Assembly: GCA_945872195.1 (NCBI GenBank)
Contig: CAMBZO010000126.1
Coordinates: forward strand, 1 to 7,364
Source of the DNA: Akkermansia muciniphila
GTDB lineage: Bacteria > Verrucomicrobiota > Verrucomicrobiia > Limisphaerales > SXTU01
Length of the DNA stretch: 7,364 nt
Reading direction: 5' to 3'
The position numbers were made by a program, and so were the translations under genes. Every line of letters starts with the position of its first letter. Within the stretch, counting starts at the first letter, position 1. The notes beneath the pieces were generated by a model. The model was not told the DNA's origin. It ran no database searches and saw only the letters and a program-made list of their open reading frames with translations. Positions 1 to 5,637 of this stretch are shown here, in pieces.

Positions 1-2
1 TC

Positions 3-3000
3 AACACGCCGAGCGAATGCGTCATCGGCGGCGACGTGGAGCAAGTGCGTTCGCTCGTCGCGAAGCTCGGCTGCCACTTCTTCGCGCTCGAGGGCGTGAG
101 CACCGTCCACTGTGACTTACTGAAGCCTGTGCTCGCCCCGTATCGCGAGCTGCATCGCTTCCCCACCACCCCGCCGGCTGGCGTGACGTTTTACAGCGGT
201 GGCTGGGGCCGCAGCTACCTGCCCGACCGCGAGACGGCGGCAGATGCCATCGTCGCGCAAGCCAGCGGCACGATTGATTTCCCGCGCGTCATCCGCACCG
301 CTTACGAGGACAACGTCCGGTTCTTCATTGAGATGGGCCCGGGCGCTTCCTGCTCCCGGATGATTTCGCAAATCCTCGACGGTCAGCCGCACCTCGCGCG
401 CTCACTATGTGTGTCGGCGAAGGAGCCGCTGCTGAATGTGCTGCGTGTGGTCGGCGCGTTGTGGGCGGAGGGTTTGCCGGTGAACTTGACTCCGCTCTAT
501 GGCGCGCTCGAAGAGGAACTCGCGCCGGAGCCGGAGGGCAAGCGGGTCGTCATCCGCATCACCGGTGCGCCCATTGTGGCGCCGCCGTTGCCGGCGGGGA
601 GCACACGCGGCCCGCGTGCTGAATTGGGCGGCTCGCCCAATTCCCTCGTAACTCCATCGCTCCCGCCGACGAACGAAGGGAAGTCAGCGGAACGACGTTT
701 TCAGCGGACCGCTGAAAACTGCACGCCAGCGGCGTGCGCTCCCCAAGGCTCGACGCAGCCCGCTCTCGATTCGATGAGCGCCGCCGCCGCCGACCCGTTT
801 GAAGTCGAACTGCTCACCACGATGGCGCAGGCCCAGGCCGCGACGCTTCAGGCGCACGAAACTTTCCTCGCGTTCTCGGAAGGCGTGTTCAAGACGCTGT
901 CCGAAGCGGTGCAGACCCAGTTGGACCTGGTGGGGCAGGCGGCGAGCGGAGCGGGGAGCGCACGCAGCCCGCGTGTCGGATTGGGCGGCCCGCCCAATTC
1001 CTTCGTCACTCCATCTCTCTCCTCAGCGCGCGAAGCGAAGTCAGTAGAACGCAATTTTCAGCAGGCCACTGAAAACAGCACGCGAGCCGCGTGCGTCCCC
1101 CCGGACGCCGTCCCCCGCTCACTCACGCGCGAGCAGTGCTTCGAGTTCGCCATCGGGAAGATTGGCAACGCGCTCGGAGCCACCTTCGCCGGAGCGGATG
1201 CTTTTCCCACGCGAGTGCGCCTGCCCGACGCACCGCTTCAACTCGTGGACCGCATCACGGCCATCGAGGGCGAGCCGCGCTCGATGACGCACGGGCGCGT
1301 CGTGACTGAGCACGACATTCACGCGGGAGCTTGGTATCTCGACTGCGGGCGCATCCCGACGTGCATCGCGGTCGAGGCGGGCCAGGCGGATTTGTTTCTC
1401 TCCGGATTCCTCGGCATTGATTTCGAGACGCGCGGGCTGGCGATGTATCGGCTGCTCGATGCGAAGGTTTGTTTCCATCGCAGCCTGCCGGGGCCGGGCG
1501 AGGTGATTCGCTACGACATCCGCATCGAGCGCTTCTTCCAGCAAAGCGGCGTGTGGCTCTTCAAGTTCAACTTCGAGTCCACCGTCAACGGCCAACCGCT
1601 GCTCACGATGACCGAAGGCTGCGCGGGCTTTTTCACGCCGCAGGATTTGGCAGCGGGCAAGGGTGTCATCCGCACTTCGCTGCAACTCAAGCCGCAGCCC
1701 GGCAAGCGTCCGGCGGATTGGGAAGACTTCGTGCCGATGGCGGTGGAGTCGTATTCGGCGGAGCAACTCGATGCGCTGCGCGAAGGCGACTTGGCAAAGT
1801 GCTTCGGCGAGAAGTTTGCCAGGCTGAAGCTCGCGAAGCCCGTCACTTTGCCCGGCGGGCGGATGCGGCTCGTGCATCGCATCGAGCGGTTGGAGCCGAC
1901 CGGCGGGCGATTCGGGCTGGGGCTGATTCGCGGCGAGGCGGACATTCATCCCGACGACTGGTTCATCACCTGCCATTTCGTGGACGACCGCGTGATGCCG
2001 GGCACGTTGATGTATGAGTGCTGCCTGCACACGCTCCGCGTGCATTTGCTGCGATTGGGCTGGGTGACGGAGGCGCGCGCGGGCGTGGCGTTGGAGCCGG
2101 TGCCGGGCGTCATCGGCCAACTCAAGTGCCGCGGGCAGGTGCTGGAGACGACGAAGCTGGTGACTTACGAGATTGAGATTCGGGAAATCGGCTACGGCCC
2201 GGAGCCGTATGTCATCGCGGACGCGCTGATGTATGCGGACGGCAAGGCCATCGTGGAAATCAGCAACATGAGCCTGCGCTACACCGGCGTGACGCGGGAG
2301 GAGTTGCGGGCGACGTGGAGTGAGACAAACAGTGCGGACGCGCTGCTACGCGTCCCTGCCACAAAGCAGGCCCTCTATGGCCCCGAGCGCATCCGCGCGT
2401 TCGCCGTCGGCAATCCCTCCGAAGCCTTCGGCGAACCTTACCGCATCTTCGACTCGCAGCGGCGCATCGCGCGGTTGCCCGGCCCACCGTATCAGTTCCT
2501 CGACCGCGTCACGGAGATTCGCGGGTGCGAGGCGTTCAAGATGGTCGCGGGCGGCGAGGTGGCGGCGGATTACGACGTGCCGGTGGACGAGTGGTATTTC
2601 GCCGCGAATCGCCAAGGCGACATGCCGTTCGCCATCCTGCTGGAAATCGCGTTGCAACCCTGCGGCTGGCTCTCCGGCTACCTCGGCTCCGCGCTCACGA
2701 GCAGCGACGACCTTTCCTACCGCAACCTCGGCGGCACGGGCACGCAGTTCGCGCCCGTGCGACCCGGCGTCGGCACGCTCACCACGCGCATCAAGAACAC
2801 GCGGCTCTCCAGTTCGGCGGGGATGATTATCCAGTGGTTCGACTTCGAGGTGTGGGCAGGTGCGGAGAAGATTTATCGCGGCGACACTTACTTCGGCTTC
2901 TTCCCAAAAGCGGCGCTGGAAAAACAGGAAGGCATCAAGGGCGCGAAGCTCTACGAACCGAGTGCCGCCGAGCTGGCCCGTGCAAAGTCGCTCCCGCATC

Positions 3001-3452
3001 CGACCGCCGCGCCCTTCGCGGACACGATGCTGCGAATGGTGGACGACATCACGGTGTTCGTGGCCGACGGCGGGCCGAAGGGACTCGGCTTCATCCGTGG
3101 CACGAAGCGCGTGAACGCCGACGAGTGGTTCTTCCAGGCGCACTTCTACCAAGACCCCGTCGTGCCCGGCTCGCTCGGTCTGGAGTCGTTCCTGCAACTG
3201 CTCAAGTTCGCCGCCGTGCAGCGCTGGGGCCACGCGCCGACGCTGCGTTGGGAAACGGTGGCGATGAACGCGAAGCACGAGTGGGTCTATCGCGGCCAAG
3301 TCATCCCGCGCGACAGCTTGGTCACGGTTGAGGCGGTCATCACTGCGTGCGACGATGAGCAACTGCTGCTGACGGCGGACGGCTTCCTCTCGGTGGATGG
3401 CCGCATCATCTACGGGATGAAGAACTTCACGGTGCGCGGGGTGAGCGAGTGA
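3..3452 (+). CDS. pfaC: PUFA synthase subunit, PfaC/Pfa3-type (AT-DH-DH C-terminal part; 5' end outside the window)
   Basis: This is the C-terminal 1149 codons of an iterative PUFA or secondary-lipid synthase; the frame is open to the left edge, so the GTG at 36 is internal. Residues below are counted from the codon at nt 3. Residues 1-175 are the end of a FabD-like acyltransferase, with NTPSECVIGG, the catalytic His36 (STVHCD) and EMGPGASCS; its serine motif lies upstream. Residues 175-373 are a linker containing two in-frame repeat copies around a helical segment (about 255-315). Four FabA-like hot-dog folds follow at about 407-549, 620-765, 825-970 and 1006-1147. Hot-dog 2 has His658/Glu672 (CHFVDDRVMPG) and hot-dog 4 has His1047/Glu1061 (AHFYQDPVVPG), both with FabA's 14-residue spacing. 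Hot-dogs 1 and 3 keep the acid (Glu458, Glu881) but lack His. This matches the paired dehydratases of PfaC, which remove water during chain extension and set double bonds. An AT before the DH pair resembles myxobacterial Pfa3, but no C-terminal acyltransferase (AGPAT) follows. KS and CLF domains are expected upstream but not seen. Confidence 0.87.
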   Translation, partial: NTPSECVIGGDVEQVRSLVAKLGCHFFALEGVSTVHCDLLKPVLAPYRELHRFPTTPPAGVTFYSGGWGRSYLPDRETAADAIVAQASGTIDFPRVIRTAYEDNVRFFIEMGPGASCSRMISQILDGQPHLARSLCVSAKEPLLNVLRVVGALWAEGLPVNLTPLYGALEEELAPEPEGKRVVIRITGAPIVAPPLPAGSTRGPRAELGGSPNSLVTPSLPPTNEGKSAERRFQRTAENCTPAACAPQGSTQPALDSMSAAAADPFEVELLTTMAQAQAATLQAHETFLAFSEGVFKTLSEAVQTQLDLVGQAASGAGSARSPRVGLGGPPNSFVTPSLSSAREAKSVERNFQQATENSTRAACVPPDAVPRSLTREQCFEFAIGKIGNALGATFAGADAFPTRVRLPDAPLQLVDRITAIEGEPRSMTHGRVVTEHDIHAGAWYLDCGRIPTCIAVEAGQADLFLSGFLGIDFETRGLAMYRLLDAKVCFHRSLPGPGEVIRYDIRIERFFQQSGVWLFKFNFESTVNGQPLLTMTEGCAGFFTPQDLAAGKGVIRTSLQLKPQPGKRPADWEDFVPMAVESYSAEQLDALREGDLAKCFGEKFARLKLAKPVTLPGGRMRLVHRIERLEPTGGRFGLGLIRGEADIHPDDWFITCHFVDDRVMPGTLMYECCLHTLRVHLLRLGWVTEARAGVALEPVPGVIGQLKCRGQVLETTKLVTYEIEIREIGYGPEPYVIADALMYADGKAIVEISNMSLRYTGVTREELRATWSETNSADALLRVPATKQALYGPERIRAFAVGNPSEAFGEPYRIFDSQRRIARLPGPPYQFLDRVTEIRGCEAFKMVAGGEVAADYDVPVDEWYFAANRQGDMPFAILLEIALQPCGWLSGYLGSALTSSDDLSYRNLGGTGTQFAPVRPGVGTLTTRIKNTRLSSSAGMIIQWFDFEVWAGAEKIYRGDTYFGFFPKAALEKQEGIKGAKLYEPSAAELARAKSLPHPTAAPFADTMLRMVDDITVFVADGGPKGLGFIRGTKRVNADEWFFQAHFYQDPVVPGSLGLESFLQLLKFAAVQRWGHAPTLRWETVAMNAKHEWVYRGQVIPRDSLVTVEAVITACDDEQLLLTADGFLSVDGRIIYGMKNFTVRGVSE
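596..744 (+). repeat. Palindromic interspersed element, copy 1, inserted in frame in the synthase gene
   Basis: This 149-bp element begins GGGGAGC and ends GCTCCCC, with imperfect terminal inverted repeats (20 of 24 positions match). It contains four hairpins: 604-618 (6-bp arms), 621-643 (10-bp perfect arms, 3-nt loop), 697-719 (11-bp perfect arms, 1-nt loop) and 721-737 (7-bp arms). It has no stop in the synthase frame and is translated as a ~50-residue insert containing AELGGSPNS and RTAENCTPAAC, rich in Arg, Pro, Gly and Ser. It sits just after the AT domain. The ends closely match copy 3 (about 43/47 at the left and 45/48 at the right), and the centre is more diverged. There is no room for a transposase, so any mobility would need help in trans. 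Confidence 0.9.
953..1100 (+). repeat. Palindromic interspersed element, copy 2, inserted in frame in the synthase gene
   Basis: This is a 148-bp copy in the same orientation and translation phase as copy 1; their starts are 357 nt apart, which is 119 codons. Hairpins are seen at 961-975 (5-bp arms), 980-998 (9-bp arms, 1-nt loop) and 1078-1094 (7-bp arms, AGC loop). The third palindrome, 1055-1075, has decayed to 7-bp arms. The encoded insert reads like that of copy 1 (GLGGPPNSFVT, TENSTRAAC). It ends just before the start of the dehydratase region, so it lies in a surface linker where an insert would be tolerated. It is the most diverged of the three copies, which suggests it is older or under less constraint. 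Confidence 0.88.
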
Positions 3453-3470
3453 GCGCCAAGTTTCTTGAGC

Positions 3471-3499
3471 CACAGATGAACACAGATGAAACACAGATG
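3471..3499 (+). repeat. Short tandem repeat, CACAGATGAA units
   Basis: Two perfect tandem copies of CACAGATGAA (3471-3480, 3481-3490) are followed, after one extra A, by a third partial copy CACAGATG (3492-3499). The array is preceded by GAGC. To my knowledge this CCACAGATGAACACAGATG motif recurs in intergenic regions of several environmental phyla, including Verrucomicrobia and Planctomycetes. It often gives rise to spurious short proteins with MNTDE- or SSVFIC-like sequence. It directly abuts repeat copy 3, so the intergenic region is a composite of two repeat families. I see no function for it. Confidence 0.8.
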
Positions 3500-3647
3500 G
3501 GGAGCGCACGCGGCTCGCGTGCTGAATTGGGCGGCCCGCCAAATTCCCGCGTCACTCTGACTTTTTCCTTCGTAGCGAAAGCAAAGCTAGTTGAACGAAG
3601 TTTTCGGCGGACCGCCGAAAACGGCACGCCAGCGGCGTGCGCTCCCC
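3499..3647 (+). repeat. Palindromic interspersed element, copy 3, filling the pfaC-oleA gap
   Basis: This is the best-preserved 149-bp copy. Its terminal inverted repeats match at 22 of 24 positions, with the outer 12 perfect (3499-3510 against 3636-3647). Hairpins are at 3506-3522 (7-bp arms, GCT loop), 3524-3546 (11-bp arms, one mismatch), 3600-3622 (11-bp perfect arms, 1-nt loop) and 3624-3640 (7-bp arms, AGC loop). It ends 7 nt before the first oleA ATG, so it supplies most of the oleA leader. As RNA the stem-loops could act as a transcript stabiliser, processing site or attenuator between pfaC and oleA, but no U-tract follows, so it is not a classical intrinsic terminator. Confidence 0.92.
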
Positions 3648-3654
3648 ATTGCGT

Positions 3655-4707
3655 ATGATGCCAAAATACCAACGCGTGTTCGTCTCCGCACTCGGCTACG
3701 AGCTGGGACCAGTCGTGGTCAGCACGGCGGAACTGGAAGAGCGGCTCGCACCCGCGTTCACGCGGCTCGGCATCCAGCCGGGCCAACTCGAAGCCTGGAC
3801 CGGCATCACGGAGCGCCGCTGGTGGCAGCCGCACACGCCGCTTTCGCAAGGCGCGACGGCCGCCGCACGCAAAGCCTTGGCGAAGGCCGACCTCACCGCG
3901 AGCGACCTCGGGATGCTGCTCTACTGCGGCGTGTGCAGGGAAAACTTCGAGCCTGCCACCGCCTGCGCCGTAGCCGATGGCATCGGCCTGCGCGGGGGCG
4001 CGTTTGTGTATGACCTGAGCAACGCCTGCCTCGGCGTGCTCAATGGGATGATTGAAGTCGCCAACCGCATTGAGCTGGGCCAAATCCGCGCCGGCCTCGT
4101 CGTCTCGTGCGAGAGCGCGCGGGAGATTAACGAGATTGCCCTCGCGCGGATGCTCAACGGCACCGGCGGCATGGACGAGTTCGCCCCCGCGCTCGCCACG
4201 TTCACCGGCGGCTCCGGCGCGATCGCGGTGCTGCTCACGGATGGTTCCTTCCCGAACTTGCGCGGGCATCGTCTGCTCGGCGCGGTGTCCGAAGTCGCGC
4301 CAGAGTTTCACCATCTTTGTCGTTGGGGCATCAAACCCAACGCTGAAGGCTTGCACGAACAGTTCATGGTCACCGACTCCGTCGCAGTGTTGAAGAACGG
4401 CGTCGCGCTGGGCCAGCAGACTTGGAGTCGCTTCCTCGAGGCGATGGACTGGAATGCAACGGATGTAGACCGAGTGATTTGCCACCAAGTCGGCAGCGGG
4501 CATCAGGATGCGATTCTAAAATCCATCGGCGTGCCGCGTGAAAAGGACTACACGACGTTCCGCTACCTCGGCAACATGGGCACCGCGGCGCTGCCCGTGA
4601 CCGCCGCCATCGCTGACGAACGGGGCGTCTTGAAAGCCGGCCAGCGCACCGCCTTCCTCGGCATCGGCAGCGGCTTAACCTGTTTGATGATGGGACTCGA
4701 ATGGTGA
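3655..4707 (+). CDS. oleA: OleA, thiolase-fold acyl-CoA/acyl-ACP head-to-head condensing enzyme
   Basis: This 350-residue thiolase-superfamily (FabH-like, KASIII) protein catalyses the non-decarboxylative Claisen condensation of two activated acyl chains to a 2-alkyl-3-ketoacid, the first committed step of long-chain olefin synthesis. Counting from ATG 3655, the nucleophile is Cys125 in SNACLGVLNG, with His277 in ICHQVGSGHQ and Asn307 in YLGNMGTAALP. Glu99 in CRENFEPATA matches the OleA-specific glutamate that distinguishes it from FabH; its 26-residue spacing to Cys equals that of Xanthomonas campestris OleA (Glu117/Cys143). Length is normal for the family. Two adjacent ATGs (3655, 3658) are possible starts. 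A GTG at 3637 lies inside the repeat and is unlikely. No Shine-Dalgarno precedes either ATG, since repeat copy 3 ends 7 nt upstream. It is followed 34 nt later by oleB. Identity is firm; substrate chain length and unsaturation cannot be read from the sequence. Confidence 0.95.
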   Translation: MMPKYQRVFVSALGYELGPVVVSTAELEERLAPAFTRLGIQPGQLEAWTGITERRWWQPHTPLSQGATAAARKALAKADLTASDLGMLLYCGVCRENFEPATACAVADGIGLRGGAFVYDLSNACLGVLNGMIEVANRIELGQIRAGLVVSCESAREINEIALARMLNGTGGMDEFAPALATFTGGSGAIAVLLTDGSFPNLRGHRLLGAVSEVAPEFHHLCRWGIKPNAEGLHEQFMVTDSVAVLKNGVALGQQTWSRFLEAMDWNATDVDRVICHQVGSGHQDAILKSIGVPREKDYTTFRYLGNMGTAALPVTAAIADERGVLKAGQRTAFLGIGSGLTCLMMGLEW

Positions 4708-4709
4708 AC

Positions 4710-4745
4710 ATGAGCCACACCCCAGCTACTCCTCCCGCCCCGTGA
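4710..4745 (+). other. 11-codon open frame between oleA and oleB; possible leader or misread oleB N-terminus
   Basis: ATG at 4710 opens a frame encoding MSHTPATPPAP and stops at TGA 4743-4745, which overlaps the oleB GTG start (4742-4744) as GTGA. It could be a short coupled leader. Alternatively, it could be the true N-terminus of OleB displaced by one missing base: adding one C to the C4 run at 4738-4741 would give MSHTPATPPAP-V-NFRREHYPF as one continuous protein. There is no Shine-Dalgarno before either start. Confidence 0.35.
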
Positions 4746-5635
4746 ACTTCCGCCGCGAACACTACCCCTTTGTCGGTCACTTCCTCGACCGCGACGGCAT
4801 TGCCATGCACTACCTCGACGAGGGCAGCGGCGAGGCCGTCGTGATGCTGCATGGGAATCCGACGTGGTCCTTCTACTACCGCCAACTCGTGCTCGGCCTG
4901 CGCGGGCAGTGCCGCGTCATCGTGCCCGACCACATCGGCTGCGGCTTCTCCGACAAGCCCGACGACGCGCACTACGAGTTCACGCTCGAGCGTCGCGTGC
5001 GCGACTTGGAGGCGCTCATCGAGCATTTGAAACTGCCGCCGAAGTTCACCCTCGTGGTGCATGACTGGGGCGGGATGATTGGCATGACCTACGCCACGAG
5101 GCACCCGGAACGCATCGCGCGGCTCGTGCTGCTGAACACCGGCGCGTTCCATCTGCCCAAGACGAAGAAGCTCCCACCCTCGCTGTGGGTCTGCCGCAAC
5201 ACGCCGCTTGATGCGCTGCTCATTCGCAAGACCGGCCTCTTCGTCCGCCTCGTCACGCGCTGGGGCGTGCGCACGCGCGTGCTCTCGCCCGTCGAGCGTG
5301 ACGCCTACCTCGCGCCGCACACCGCCAAGGCCAGCCGCCTCGCGCAGCTCCGCTTCGTGCAGGACATCCCGCTCGCGCCCGACCATCCGACCTACGCGGT
5401 CGTGAGCGAAGCGCAGGCGAAGCTCCCGCAGTTCCGCGCGACGCCCACGCTGATTTGCTGGGGCGAACAAGACTGGGTTTTCGACCAGCACTTTCTCGCC
5501 GAGTGGCAGCGCATCCTGCCGACGGCTGAAGTCCATCGGTTCCCCGACGCCGGCCATCTCGTGCTGGAAGACAAGCCCAACGAAATCCTGTCGCTCGTGA
5601 AGCAGTTCTTCGCGCGGCATCCAACCAAGGAGTGA
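4742..5635 (+). CDS. oleB: OleB, alpha/beta-hydrolase beta-lactone decarboxylase (haloalkane dehalogenase-like)
   Basis: This 297-residue alpha/beta-hydrolase resembles haloalkane dehalogenases. OleB converts the cis-beta-lactone made by OleC into a cis-olefin and CO2, the last step of the pathway. Visible motifs are HGNPTW (residues 37-42; Asn39 and the Trp after the nucleophile form the halide/oxyanion site in relatives), the nucleophile Asp108 in VVHDWGG, the acid Asp244 in WGEQDWVF and His272 in PDAGHLVLED. Residues about 134-232 form the helical cap over the active site. The protein is separate from OleC, unlike the OleBC fusions of actinobacteria. The GTG start is the only start codon in this frame after the oleA stop, but it lacks a Shine-Dalgarno (see the open frame at 4710). 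Motifs alone could fit a dehalogenase or epoxide hydrolase; the position between oleA and oleC settles the call. Confidence 0.94.
   Translation: MNFRREHYPFVGHFLDRDGIAMHYLDEGSGEAVVMLHGNPTWSFYYRQLVLGLRGQCRVIVPDHIGCGFSDKPDDAHYEFTLERRVRDLEALIEHLKLPPKFTLVVHDWGGMIGMTYATRHPERIARLVLLNTGAFHLPKTKKLPPSLWVCRNTPLDALLIRKTGLFVRLVTRWGVRTRVLSPVERDAYLAPHTAKASRLAQLRFVQDIPLAPDHPTYAVVSEAQAKLPQFRATPTLICWGEQDWVFDQHFLAEWQRILPTAEVHRFPDAGHLVLEDKPNEILSLVKQFFARHPTKE
5627..5632 (+). promoter_or_regulatory. Ribosome binding site deciding the oleC start
   Basis: AAGGAG inside the last codons of oleB lies 5 nt upstream of GTG 5638, a normal spacing. It overlaps the alternative GTG at 5632, which therefore cannot use it. 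This favours 5638 as the oleC start. Confidence 0.7.
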
Positions 5636-5637
5636 AC

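Larger units (their letters stand above)
3449..3658 (+). other. Repeat-derived open frame bridging pfaC and oleA (probably not a functional protein)
   Basis: A 69-codon open frame starts at a GTG overlapping the pfaC stop (GTGA, 3449-3452). It runs through the CACAGATGAA repeats and the whole of repeat copy 3, and ends at a TGA (3656-3658) overlapping the oleA start codons. The product is entirely repeat-encoded (MNTDETQM, then AELGGPPNS and TAENGTPAAC) and resembles no enzyme I recognise. It is most likely not a gene in its own right. Because it overlaps both neighbours, however, it could carry ribosomes from pfaC to oleA by termination-reinitiation. Only a weak purine-rich GGGGTGAG stretch precedes the GTG. 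Confidence 0.3.

Noticed and set aside
596..744. Frameshift or pseudogene in the synthase at the repeat insertions
   Set aside because: The frame stays open through both copies and the AT and all four dehydratase folds are in one continuous frame.
596..3647. CRISPR array
   Set aside because: There are only three ~149-bp copies, separated by 208 and about 2,400 bp of coding sequence, with internal palindromes; unit size and spacing do not fit CRISPR.
3600..3647. Intrinsic terminator between pfaC and oleA
   Set aside because: The hairpins are strong but no U-run follows either one; the same hairpins also occur inside the pfaC coding sequence, where termination would be harmful.
3654..3659. 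TATGAT as a -10 promoter box for oleA
   Set aside because: It overlaps the start codons themselves and no -35-like sequence lies about 17 nt upstream.
1119..5620. Long minus-strand open frames (for example 1119-2120, 2346-3542, 3427-4503, 4370-5620)
   Set aside because: They lie opposite well-recognised genes, show low-complexity Arg/Ala/His-rich products typical of GC-rich antisense frames, and have no recognisable domain.
4742..5635. Haloalkane dehalogenase involved in halocarbon degradation
   Set aside because: The motifs are shared, but the position between oleA and oleC identifies it as OleB, a known relative of that family.
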